Shown here in pieces: positions 18,743-27,014 of a stretch of DNA of 62,292 bases. This DNA comes from an uncultured Prevotella sp. (GTDB lineage: Bacteria; Bacteroidota; Bacteroidia; Bacteroidales; Bacteroidaceae): contig ONYL01000019.1 in assembly GCA_900322035.1 (NCBI GenBank), positions 1-62,292 of the forward strand, written 5' to 3'. Position 1 is the first letter of the stretch; every line of letters begins with the position of its first letter. Under the pieces are notes generated by a model. It saw only the letters and a program-made list of their open reading frames with translations. It ran no database searches and had not been told where the DNA came from. Both the position numbers and the translations under genes were made by a program.

Positions 18743-19306
18743 CTACTTTTCTTCCTCAGGCCCTTTCTCCATCACGTAGAATCCAGCCTCCGAGGGATGG
18801 TCAAGGAAGAGGGCATCCTTGGGTTCTTTCAGCATGAGCCAGGTCATCCAGATGTCGCCCGCAGCCGCGGCGAAGAAGATTAAGCCGAAGAGCAGCCACC
18901 ACACATTGCCGTTGAACCACGACACCACGGCGGGCACCACTCCCAACACCGCACAGGGCATCATGGCTCCGGCGATGTAGCGGCCCCGGCTCATCGGTTC
19001 GGAGTAGTGGCAATAAGGTGTGACGTATTTCCACATAACTCCGAAATTGACGTGGCGGAATTCTCCTTTGTTGAGCAAAGCCCACGTGAGTCCGTGCAGT
19101 CCCTCGTGTGCCACCACGCCGACGGCCACAATGGTCATCATCACCCAGAGCACCTTGCCTCTTGACGCTCCTGTGGGAACGTGGAGATACCATTCTGGCC
19201 ACAAGAGCCAGAAGGGAACGAAAAACACAAGGATAGCTCCCACGAGCAGTGCAACGCTGAGCACATTGGCCTGTGTTATGCTGATAGACACTTTTCTTTT
19301 TTCCAT
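18743..19306 (-). CDS. DUF3267 family membrane protein with HExxH motif (putative zincin)
   Basis: Protein of 187 aa with about four hydrophobic segments. AHEGLHGLTWALL in the second contains H-E-x-x-H, the zinc-metalloprotease motif. A later HYSEPMSRGRYIAGAMMPC segment fits the DUF3267 group of putative zinc peptidases embedded in the membrane. Substrate and role are unknown. It has its own strong terminator and is separated by 48 bases from the upstream sorted protein, with which it may share a transcript. Confidence 0.75.
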   Translation of the reverse strand: MEKRKVSISITQANVLSVALLVGAILVFFVPFWLLWPEWYLHVPTGASRGKVLWVMMTIVAVGVVAHEGLHGLTWALLNKGEFRHVNFGVMWKYVTPYCHYSEPMSRGRYIAGAMMPCAVLGVVPAVVSWFNGNVWWLLFGLIFFAAAAGDIWMTWLMLKEPKDALFLDHPSEAGFYVMEKGPEEEK

Positions 19307-19354
19307 ATTCCTCGTTGTTCAGTGCATGCTTGTGATGTAGCCGGCTTTTTTCTG

Positions 19355-20233
19355 TTATTTGATGAATTTCATCTGTCTCTTTCCCAGCTTGCTGTCAGCC
19401 TGTATCAGGTAGATACCCTTTGGCAGATGGGCTATGTCCAGTTCGCACTCTTGTTGGCCCGTCCGCTGAGTAATGAGCAGCTCGCCCTTGATGGAATAGA
19501 CGCGGATGGAGGTTGGAGCAGCCAGTCCACCGACATGAACCGTCTCGTGGTTGGAACTGAGCGTGAAGGGCACCTCACCTGAGCGGAGGGTGGGTTGACT
19601 GATGGCGTCAGTCACTTTGGCGCCGCTTATGCATAGGTTGTTGAAAAAGACATTGTACCAAGATTCGTCGAACTTCGTGTTCAAGTATCTGAATGCGAGA
19701 TAGACCGCTCCGTCAGTCTGGGGAATGGCTATGTCCTTCCTCACCAGATGCGTCTGGTCCATATACAAATAGTTGTCGCCCCTCACGTCCAACAGCACCT
19801 CTCTCGACGCGGCCTCTCGGGGGTTCTGACTGCCAGTCAGCATGTAGAGGGCAATGGTGTCGTTGTCGCCCATGCGGTACATCCAGCCCACATTCCAAAA
19901 CTCGATGGAGTCAATTTTTCCCTCCTGATTGATTTCCAAAGGTGGGGAGACAAACCAATCGTCGGCTGCGCCAACTTTCATGCCGGGGGCATAGTCGTGA
20001 TAGAGTCCGTTGTAGATTGCCCATCCCGGTCCTTCGGTGTCGCCGAGACGGTATTGCTTCCAATCTTTCGCTTGCTCCTTGCTGTTGAATGTGAAGGGGA
20101 TGGTGTCTTCGTTCTCTTCAGCTGCCTCTGTGGTGTAGGAGGGCGAGAGCGGAAGTTGAGGAGTCGGAGCTTTGCCCTTGGCGCCAGCCATGGACATTAC
20201 GAGTAGTGCACTGCAAAGTAGAAAATTTCCCAT
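19355..20233 (-). CDS. Secreted protein with type IX secretion sorting domain
   Basis: Protein of 292 aa with a signal peptide (MGNFLLCSALLVMSMAGA). A middle domain of the choice-of-anchor J/jelly-roll type (about 50-215; WAIYNGLYHDYAPGMKVGAA; DDWFVSPPLEI) precedes a C-terminal type A sorting domain (about 220-292; IRVYSIKGELLITQRTGQQE; HLPKGIYLIQADSKLGKRQM; KFIK). The sorting domain sends proteins through the type IX system to the cell surface. No catalytic domain is seen, so it may be a binding or structural surface protein. Its neighbours are IS remnants. Confidence 0.78.
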   Translation of the reverse strand: MGNFLLCSALLVMSMAGAKGKAPTPQLPLSPSYTTEAAEENEDTIPFTFNSKEQAKDWKQYRLGDTEGPGWAIYNGLYHDYAPGMKVGAADDWFVSPPLEINQEGKIDSIEFWNVGWMYRMGDNDTIALYMLTGSQNPREAASREVLLDVRGDNYLYMDQTHLVRKDIAIPQTDGAVYLAFRYLNTKFDESWYNVFFNNLCISGAKVTDAISQPTLRSGEVPFTLSSNHETVHVGGLAAPTSIRVYSIKGELLITQRTGQQECELDIAHLPKGIYLIQADSKLGKRQMKFIK

Positions 20234-20315
20234 AGTCTTATAATTTACCTAAAATCTGCAGCAATTTAATTTAGATTTATTTATAAATTCCTGAGCTACA
20301 TTTTGTTGCTCTGGA

Positions 20316-20940
20316 TTTTGCCATGTCGGAAAATCCACTTAACTTCGTGCTGCGAAAAAAGTAAAAGAATCACCAACAGGACATGGCAAAAATACGAAAA
20401 AAATCTGAGAATCTTACACCTTTTGGTGGAATTTTTCCCATCATGGACTACTTTGACAGTAAATTGTCTCCTGTGATAGACAGGGTACTCGGACTGCGCT
20501 GCAAACAATTCGGCTATCAATACAGCGAAATAATCCGTTCACTTATGTGCGTTTACCTTTGTGGCGGATCATGCATAGAGGATTTTTCCTCACACCTGCT
20601 ACGGCACCTGTCGCTGCATTCAACCCTGCACATGCAGCTCAGATACGGTGCTCCGCATCATACTCAAGGAGGCCAATGTCACCTATACATCGGAAACGGG
20701 CAGGAGTTACGATTTCAACACGGCGGACGGGCTCAACGACCTGCTTGTCAATAGCGAAGCAGTTTCTCCGGGGCGAGCCCTTTGCCGCCACTCATGTCAA
20801 AATGCAGTACGGAATGCCGATAGGGTATGTCCATACTATTGCCATGATTGCCGGTTTTACTATTTCACTTGCAAATATTGCACATTATCCGCAAAGCACA
20901 AAGGAGCTGAGTGTTTTAAAGCAAACAAAATAGCTTTTAG
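20316..20940 (+). pseudogene. Decayed IS1380-type transposase gene (N-terminal part)
   Basis: From the ATG at 20383 the frame reads MAKIRKKSENLTPFGGIFPI, then a FGYQYSEIIRSLMCVYLCGG motif and SLHSTLH. It then needs a one-base shift near 20633 to continue CSSDTVLRIILKEANVTYTS and GRSYDFNTADGLNDLLVN. After about 20752 the rest of the transposase is gone and only short frames remain. The sequence resembles N-termini of IS1380-family transposases common in Bacteroidota (from memory). TTTTGCCATGTC (20316-20327) and GACATGGCAAAA (20380-20391) form a perfect inverted repeat around the start codon. Not functional. Confidence 0.75.
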
Positions 20941-21046
20941 CCCACTTTATTCATGAACATCCAACACTGTTATTTTGAACATTGTATCGTCATAAATAGA
21001 CCACGAACTATTCACAAATGATTAGATTTATGAGGAATTACCATGC

Positions 21047-22129
21047 TTAGCGCAGGAACGTGATAATCCGCATCAGTGGGATTCCAAAATTGAAATTGTC
21101 ACTCCCATCACTTTTGGCAAAATTCACGGCGACCAGCCGGCCATGATCATCGACGACTGGCGAGCCGCTGGATCCCGGCATAGACGGAATGCTGTACATG
21201 ACACGCTTGCCGTCGGGCTGTTGGGTAATGGTGCCACTGGTAAACTGAGCCCTGATGCCATTGTCGGTCTTGGCAAGAACCACACCATTGTTATAGCCAA
21301 TCATATAAACGGCCTGGTTGATCTCAAGTTGGTCATCAGAAGCTGCCAGGTCATTATCCACGGTGAAGATATAGCAGTCGCTTGGCGTCTTTTTGCTGTT
21401 GAGCTGTAACAGGGCGAGGTCGGAATTGGCATCCTCTGAGACACGCAGCATGGTGCAAGGAGTTTTCATGAAGTCATCCCACGAATTGACATTGCTACCG
21501 TCGTAGGCTATACCGTATTGGGAATGCAAGCGAATGGAGAAATTATCGTTCAGAATATTACTCCTGACCCTATTTTTCAAGTTTTCCGCCTCCTCAAACT
21601 GTTCTTTCAGACTTGCCGCTTCCTGTTGCAAGGAGATGATCTCATCATCGCTCAAGTTTGTATATGTCTCGCCATAATCATCCTCATAGGTATTTTCCTG
21701 CGCGTACTCCTGTAGGGCAGCATAACGCTGGTCCATAGAATCCTGAAGCGACTGAAGGTATTGCGCGTAATTCTCGATGATGGCGTTGACATTGTTTCTC
21801 ACCATCGCCTTGTCCACCGCCGGAGCCACCACATGACGGTTCGTCAGGATCCGCCCGGTCTCATCGATAAAGAATCCGGTACCATTCAGCACTCCCGGTT
21901 GTTTTTTGATGTCGGCGAGATTACTCGTAAGGTTGATGAAGTCTCCATCAGCATCGAGGCCAGAGAAATAAAGATGCTCACCATTAAAGAGCGTGATGTC
22001 ATAGTAGAATTCATTGCAGATGAGTACCACACCCGACTTCTCTTCACTATAGATCTCCTGAGGGTCTTTCTTACAGCTGGCCAGCAGGATCAGGAGAAAC
22101 AGTGTTATTAAAGGACTGTAATGTTTCAT
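21047..22129 (-). CDS. Trypsin-like serine protease lipoprotein with helical insertion
   Basis: Protein of 360 aa from MKHYSP (ATG at 22129; ATGs 6 and 33 bases upstream are also possible). The lipoprotein signal ends LLASCKKD. The catalytic triad is visible as His99 (ILTNRHVVAP), Asp237 (DANSDLALLQL) and Ser321 (MPGSSGSPVVDDHGRLVAVN). Between His and Asp lies an insertion of about 90 residues, mostly helical and Glu/Gln-rich (residues 108-190; IIENYAQYLQSLQDSMDQRY). There is no PDZ domain. It is divergent from the nos operon and has its own -7 box. It may be an envelope quality-control or processing protease; the function is inferred from the fold only. Confidence 0.82.
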   Translation of the reverse strand: MKHYSPLITLFLLILLASCKKDPQEIYSEEKSGVVLICNEFYYDITLFNGEHLYFSGLDADGDFINLTSNLADIKKQPGVLNGTGFFIDETGRILTNRHVVAPAVDKAMVRNNVNAIIENYAQYLQSLQDSMDQRYAALQEYAQENTYEDDYGETYTNLSDDEIISLQQEAASLKEQFEEAENLKNRVRSNILNDNFSIRLHSQYGIAYDGSNVNSWDDFMKTPCTMLRVSEDANSDLALLQLNSKKTPSDCYIFTVDNDLAASDDQLEINQAVYMIGYNNGVVLAKTDNGIRAQFTSGTITQQPDGKRVMYSIPSMPGSSGSPVVDDHGRLVAVNFAKSDGSDNFNFGIPLMRIITFLR

Positions 22130-22207
22130 ATTCATAAAGAGTTCCGTTTTCAGTTGTGACATTAATAGTTAACGCATGGAATAAACTGATCGTTCAGACT
22201 TGCTGCG

Positions 22208-22215
22208 CAAAAGTA
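22208..22215 (-). promoter_or_regulatory. -7 box for the serine protease gene
   Basis: The complement of 22208-22215 reads TACTTTTG, a match to TAnnTTTG about 79 bases upstream of the chosen start. No TTTG at the ideal 19-21 base spacing; TTTG occurs 23 bases upstream. Confidence 0.5.
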
Positions 22216-22311
22216 CATTTTTTCTCTGACATAGCCACAAAAAAAGAAATAAAATTGAGCATGCGGTCTCTCGCCTTACCCCGCCGTCAGACCAACATTC
22301 ATCGAAATGAC

Positions 22312-22377
22312 CGATAACGATTATCGAAACTTTCCTTATCCGGCAAGGTCACCGTCTTGCAGATCATGGTAACTTTG
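22312..22377 (+). promoter_or_regulatory. Candidate nos operon promoter and operator
   Basis: TAACTTTG at 22370-22377 matches the -7 box pattern but lacks a TTTG at normal spacing, as expected of activator-dependent promoters. CGATAA-N3-TTATCG at 22312-22326 is a perfect 6+6 inverted repeat centred about 65 bases before the presumed start of transcription, a position suited to a dimeric activator. An FNR/CRP-family nitrogen-oxide or oxygen regulator is an attractive candidate, but the half-site is not a textbook FNR site and no regulator gene is in the window. Confidence 0.45.
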
Positions 22378-22535
22378 CAGAACAAGAACAAGGGCTGGCA
22401 AGTTCTGCCGCTTGCAGGAGATCCAGCCGGCAGGCTGCTTCCGTCCCCTCGCTAAGGTAAGGCAAGCAGCCGCTCTGAACCGCGAAAGTCTTCATGTACT
22501 TAACCAAAAAAACAACAACAAAAACAAAAAAACGT

Positions 22536-24569
22536 ATGAAAAAATCATTAACGTTTGTCCTGGCCTTGGCAGTCGCCACGGTCAGTTTGCAATCGTGCAA
22601 ACTGAAGAAAGGCGGCCACATCGGCGTGGACGAGGACGCTGCCAAGAAGGTGTATGTGGCACCGGGGCAGTATGATGAGTATTACGACTTCGTGTCGGGT
22701 GGATTCAGCGGCCAGGTGGCCGTCTACGGTATTCCTTCGGGCAGACTGCTGAAGGTGATTCCCGTCTTCTCACAGAATGGTGAGAACGGCTACGGCTACG
22801 ACGAGAACACCAAGGCCATGCTCAACACCTCGTTTGGCTTCGTGCCATGGGACGACTCCCACCACACGCAGCTCTCTGAGACCGACGCCATGTACGACGG
22901 GCGCTGGCTCTTCATCAATGCCAACAACACGCCGCGTATTGCCCGCGTAGACCTCAAGACTTTCCAAACTGCTGAGATCATCGAGCTCCCCAACGCAGCC
23001 GGCAACCATGCCTCACCCTTCATCACGAGCAACACGGAATATCTCGTGGCCGGAACCCGATTCAGCGTGCCTGCCGACTATGAGAACGGCGATGTGTCCA
23101 TCAGCGACTATAAGAAAGACTTCCGTGGACACATCTCTTATATTAAGGTGGACAAGAACACCGGCCACCTGAGCCTCGACTTCCAGTTAGCGCTGCCACC
23201 CTACAACTACGACCTGAGCCACAGCGGAAAGAATGCCTCGGCCGACTGGTCGTTCTTCACCTGCTACAACACCGAGGAGGCCCACTCGCTGCTCGAGGTG
23301 AACGCCTCGAAGAACGACAAGGACTACATCCTCGCCATCAACTGGAAGAAGGCAGCCGAGCACGCTGCCAAGGGCGACTTCGACTGGAAGCCCTGCAAGT
23401 ATGCCCACAACGTGTTTAATGAGCAGACAGAAATGGCCACCTCGGAGATCATCGACAAGGTGAAGGTGATCGACACCAAGAAATACAACGACTTCCTCTA
23501 TCTGATTCCGTGTCCCAAGTCGCCCCACGGTGTCGACGTAGACCCCTCGGGTGAATACATCGTGGGCAACGGTAAGCTCAGCGCCAACCTGCCGGTGTTC
23601 AGCTTCACCAAGATCCAGGAAGCCATCAAGAATCACAAGTTTGACGGACAGGTGGACGGCATCAACGTCATCAAGTATGAGGACGCTCTACACGGTGAGG
23701 TGCAGGCTCCCGGACTGGGATCGCTCCACACGGAGTTTGACGCCGACGGAAATGCCTACACCAGTTTCTTTATCTCCTCGGAGATCGTGAAGTGGAACCT
23801 GAAGACCCTGCAGATTGAGGACCGCATCCCCACCTACTACTCCGTGGGCCATCTGTCGGTCTTCGGCGCAGACACCAAAAAACCTTACGGCAAGTATATG
23901 ATTGCCTACAACAAGATCACGAAGGACTGCTTCCTGCCCACAGGTCCTGAGCTCTGCCAGGCCGCCCAGCTCTACGACATCAGCGGCAAGAAGATGAAGC
24001 TCATCCTGGAATTCCCTACCATCGGTGAGCCCCACTATGCCAGTGCCATTGCTGCCAGCGAACTAAAGCCCAACGTGAAGCTCTTCACCCGACTGGCCGA
24101 CAACCACAACCCGTATAAGGTGATGAAGGCACAGGATGCCCGCGTGGTACGCACCGGCAACCGCGTCGACATCTATATGGCCGCCATCCGAAGCCGTCTG
24201 GTGCCCGACAACATCGAAGGCATCCGCCTGGGCGACGAAGTGTATGTGCACGTGACCAACATCGAGCAGGAGTGGGACATCCCGCACGGCTTCGCCATCA
24301 AAGGCAACAACAACGCCGAGCTGCTCGTCATGCCGGGTGAGACTCGCACGCTGAAGTGGGTGCCCAACCGCGTGGGCATCATCCCCTTCTATTGCACCGA
24401 CTTCTGCAGTGCCCTCCACCAGGAGATGCAGGGTTATTTCCGCGTGTCGTCCAAGGGAAGCAACGTGCCGCTGAAGTTCACCATCGACGGCAAGCTGCCC
24501 TCGCAGTTTACCAACTCGAAGCCCACCACCCAGCAGGGTGCCGCACCTACGGGGCACAGCAGAAAATAA
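22536..24569 (+). CDS. nosZ: Nitrous oxide reductase, Sec-type (clade II), probable lipoprotein
   Basis: Protein of 677 aa from MKKSLTFVLALAVATVSLQS; an upstream ATG at 22494 would add a lysine-rich tail. It reduces N2O to N2. The export signal is Sec-like with no twin-arginine, and LQSCK suggests a lipid anchor; both fit the clade II enzymes. The seven CuZ histidines can be matched: SHHTQ, GNHAS, SPHGVDVDP, SLHTEFD, VGHLSV, EPHYA. The CuA site is complete, with PHGFAIKG then Cys620, Cys624, His628 and Met631 in YCTDFCSALHQEMQGYF. First gene of the nos operon. Confidence 0.95.
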   Translation: MKKSLTFVLALAVATVSLQSCKLKKGGHIGVDEDAAKKVYVAPGQYDEYYDFVSGGFSGQVAVYGIPSGRLLKVIPVFSQNGENGYGYDENTKAMLNTSFGFVPWDDSHHTQLSETDAMYDGRWLFINANNTPRIARVDLKTFQTAEIIELPNAAGNHASPFITSNTEYLVAGTRFSVPADYENGDVSISDYKKDFRGHISYIKVDKNTGHLSLDFQLALPPYNYDLSHSGKNASADWSFFTCYNTEEAHSLLEVNASKNDKDYILAINWKKAAEHAAKGDFDWKPCKYAHNVFNEQTEMATSEIIDKVKVIDTKKYNDFLYLIPCPKSPHGVDVDPSGEYIVGNGKLSANLPVFSFTKIQEAIKNHKFDGQVDGINVIKYEDALHGEVQAPGLGSLHTEFDADGNAYTSFFISSEIVKWNLKTLQIEDRIPTYYSVGHLSVFGADTKKPYGKYMIAYNKITKDCFLPTGPELCQAAQLYDISGKKMKLILEFPTIGEPHYASAIAASELKPNVKLFTRLADNHNPYKVMKAQDARVVRTGNRVDIYMAAIRSRLVPDNIEGIRLGDEVYVHVTNIEQEWDIPHGFAIKGNNNAELLVMPGETRTLKWVPNRVGIIPFYCTDFCSALHQEMQGYFRVSSKGSNVPLKFTIDGKLPSQFTNSKPTTQQGAAPTGHSRK

Positions 24570-24594
24570 CGGATAAAAACGATATATAGATTAG

Positions 24595-24643
24595 GCGCCG
24601 CCCCATCCTCCCCGAAGTCTCTCCTTGGGGAAGGTGGGGGCGC
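24595..24643 (+). other. Intercistronic stem-loop between nosZ and the nosB-like gene
   Basis: GCGCCGCCCCATCCTCCCC (24595-24613) can pair with GGGGAAGGTGGGGGCGC (24627-24643) in an imperfect stem of about 15-16 pairs with a short loop. Only an A-rich tract follows, so it is not a standard terminator. It may protect or process the nosZ message, making NosZ more abundant than the accessory proteins. Confidence 0.5.
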
Positions 24644-24664
24644 TATAAAAAGAAAAAACAAACC

Positions 24665-25300
24665 ATGATAAAATTGGATTTAAAAGGAAAAATTTCCAAG
24701 CTGAGCGTCATCCTGCTGTTCGTCGCGGCCGCCTTCACGCTCGGCAGCGCCTTTGCCCCAGTGTGGCGCATCGACCTGACCGCTCCGCAATATCCCGAGG
24801 GGATGGTGCTCTACATTGGCGGCATGGCCGGCCTCGACGGAGGTGACGGAGGCAACGACCTCTACAAAATCAACGAACTCAACCACTACGTGGGCATGGC
24901 CCAGATGCATCCCGGCGATTTCTGGGAGTTCTCGGTGCTGCCCTATTTGCTCATTGCCTTTGCCATCCTCTTCGGTGTGGCTGCCGTGATGAAGAGCAAG
25001 AAGCTCTCCCTGGCCGGACTCATCGCCTTTGGCATCTTCGGCATCTTGGGCTTCATCGACTTCTATCACTGGACCTACGTCTACGGTCACAACCTCTCGC
25101 CCGACGCTCCCATCAAGGTGCCAGGTATGGCCTATCAGCCGCCTATCATCGGCGAGAAACAGTTGCTCAATTTCGATGCCCTCTCGCAGCCCGACCTCGG
25201 TGGTTACCTGCTCATTGTGTCGGGACTGATTCTGGCCTTCGTGGTCTTCAAGGAATTGGGCGTATTCGGATGGTTCAAAAAAGATAAAGCGGCTGCATAA
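24665..25300 (+). CDS. nos-operon membrane protein, NosB-like
   Basis: Protein of 211 aa with about four membrane helices: 12-34 (LSVILLFVAAAFTLGSAFAP), 88-107 (VLPYLLIAFAILFGVAAVM), 115-133 and 180-200. A periplasmic loop follows the first helix (TAPQYPEGMVLYIGGMAGLD; LNHYVGMAQMHP). Membrane proteins of this size and position directly behind nosZ (called NosB in epsilonproteobacterial clade II clusters) are typical of Sec-type nos operons; the exact role in electron transfer or maturation is not settled. Its TAA overlaps the ATG of nosL by one base. Assignment rests on context plus general resemblance. Confidence 0.65.
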   Translation: MIKLDLKGKISKLSVILLFVAAAFTLGSAFAPVWRIDLTAPQYPEGMVLYIGGMAGLDGGDGGNDLYKINELNHYVGMAQMHPGDFWEFSVLPYLLIAFAILFGVAAVMKSKKLSLAGLIAFGIFGILGFIDFYHWTYVYGHNLSPDAPIKVPGMAYQPPIIGEKQLLNFDALSQPDLGGYLLIVSGLILAFVVFKELGVFGWFKKDKAAA

Positions 25301-25776
25301 TGAATCAAAAGAATGTTTTTAAATTTTCAGCACCGGTCGTCGTATCGGTGCTGATTTCGCTGACCCTCCTCTCATGCGGTGTCAGCGACAAACCTCAAGC
25401 CATGAACTTAGGCAAGGACAAATGCACGGCCTGCAGCATGACCATCGAGGATGCCAAATATGCCTGCGAGTATATCACCAACAAGGGAAAATGCTTCAAG
25501 TTTGACGATGCCACCTGTCTCTTCCACTATCTGAACAACAACCAGATAGCCGACAGCACGCTGCTGCGAATCTATATCGCCGACTATGAGCAGCCCGACT
25601 CACTGATCGACATTAAGACGGCTTCTCTCGTGCTCGGTGAGGACATCCATTCGCCGATGAACGGCGGCATTGCGGCATTCAGCAACAGAAACCACGCCAT
25701 ACAGTTCGCAGAGAAAACCCACTCTATCCTGCTCGACTCATGGGAAAGACTGAAAATCAACCACGTGCGACGGTGA
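25300..25776 (+). CDS. nosL: NosL copper-delivery lipoprotein
   Basis: Protein of 158 aa. The lipoprotein signal ends LLSCGVSDK, and the metal-binding motif CTACSM follows (Cys-x2-Cys-x-Met) in GKDKCTACSMTIEDAKYACE. NosL supplies Cu(I) to apo-NosZ in the periplasm. The rest (KCFKFDDATCLFHYL; ASLVLGEDIHSPMNGGIAAF) fits the family. The start overlaps the stop of the upstream gene (TAATG), so translation is coupled. The 3' end overlaps nosD by 37 bases. Confidence 0.9.
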   Translation: MNQKNVFKFSAPVVVSVLISLTLLSCGVSDKPQAMNLGKDKCTACSMTIEDAKYACEYITNKGKCFKFDDATCLFHYLNNNQIADSTLLRIYIADYEQPDSLIDIKTASLVLGEDIHSPMNGGIAAFSNRNHAIQFAEKTHSILLDSWERLKINHVRR

Positions 25777-27014
25777 GAAGGATCCCTATCATCAGCCTCC
25801 TTCTCCTCCTGCTCGCCTCACTCCCCACTCAAGGGCGGCGGCTCGACGTGGGGCCGGGCAAAGCCTATGCCTCCATCGCCAAAGCCCTCGCGACGGCCAC
25901 CGACGGTGATGTGGTCTATATCCATTCGGGGGGAGTCTATCGGGAGCATTTAGCCATCCGCCGCTCCGTGAGGCTCCAGGGCGTAGGTCTGCCCGTCGTC
26001 GACGGCGGCAAGAGGGGCAACATCATCGAGGTGAGAGCCAACGGCGTGACCATCGACGGGCTGATGCTGCGCAACTCGGGGCGCTCCTCACGCGTGGACT
26101 ACTGTGGCATTCACGCCCAGGGAGCAGAGAGGCTCAACGTGAGCCACTGCGTGTTCCGGTCCTGCCAGTTCAGCATCATGGTTCAGAACGGCAACAACTG
26201 TGTCGTGGAGGGCAACAACATATCGAGCGACATCACCTACAACCCCATCATGGGCAACGCCATACATTGTTGGAAAAGCGACCACCTGCGGATTGTGAAC
26301 AACAGGATAGGCCACAACCGCGATGGCATCTATCTGGAGTTTGTCAACCGCTCCCACATCGCCCACAATACCATCGATGGCTGTGCCCGCTACGGACTCC
26401 ACTTCATGTTCTCCCACTTTAACGTGTTCGACGACAACCGATTCAGCCACAACCAGGCCGGCGTGGCCGTGATGTTCGGCCATAACGTGACCATGCTCAA
26501 CAACCTCTTCGCCGACAATCAGGGGACCTCCTCCTACGGACTGCTCATCAAGGAACTGCAATACAGCAAAATCCACGGGAACCGTTTTCTCAACAATACG
26601 GTCGGACTGCTCGTCGACGGTGGCAGCGACCTCAATATCCACCAAAATGAAATTCGTGACAACGGGTGGGGCATACGCCTCATCTCGGCCAGTACCAACG
26701 ACACGATCTACAGAAACAACTTTATGGGAAACACGTTTGACATGACCACCAACGTGAGCTACAACCGCAATCGTGTCGACGGCAACTACTGGGACAAATA
26801 CGAAGGCTACGACCTCAACAAGGACGGCCGGGGCGACGTGCCCTTCCATCCGCTCAGCCTATTCTCCGTACTGGCCGAACAAGACGAGACCGTGCTGCTT
26901 TTCTTCCGCAGCTTCCTCATGAACCTGCTCGACGCCACCGAGAAGCTGCTTCCCACCATCACCCCCGACAACTACGTGGACAACACCCCAGCTATGAAAC
27001 CCTTTAGAATATGA
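25740..27014 (+). CDS. nosD: NosD periplasmic beta-helix protein
   Basis: Protein of 424 aa. I keep the ATG at 25740 because it is the only start ahead of the signal peptide (ISLLLLLLASLPTQG). Parallel beta-helix repeats of the CASH/PbH1 type run from about residue 60 to 360, rich in N-x-I and N-N patterns (VEGNNISSD; IVNNRIGHNRDGIYLEF; NVTMLNNLFADNQG; IHQNEIRDNGWGIRLIS). NosD works with the NosFY ABC complex to mature the CuZ site. The stop and the nosF start overlap in ATGA. Confidence 0.9.
   Translation: MGKTENQPRATVRRIPIISLLLLLLASLPTQGRRLDVGPGKAYASIAKALATATDGDVVYIHSGGVYREHLAIRRSVRLQGVGLPVVDGGKRGNIIEVRANGVTIDGLMLRNSGRSSRVDYCGIHAQGAERLNVSHCVFRSCQFSIMVQNGNNCVVEGNNISSDITYNPIMGNAIHCWKSDHLRIVNNRIGHNRDGIYLEFVNRSHIAHNTIDGCARYGLHFMFSHFNVFDDNRFSHNQAGVAVMFGHNVTMLNNLFADNQGTSSYGLLIKELQYSKIHGNRFLNNTVGLLVDGGSDLNIHQNEIRDNGWGIRLISASTNDTIYRNNFMGNTFDMTTNVSYNRNRVDGNYWDKYEGYDLNKDGRGDVPFHPLSLFSVLAEQDETVLLFFRSFLMNLLDATEKLLPTITPDNYVDNTPAMKPFRI

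Noticed and set aside
22494-22535. Upstream ATG as the nosZ start
   Set aside because: It would place a Lys/Thr-rich stretch before the signal peptide. The ATG at 22536 gives a standard lipoprotein signal.
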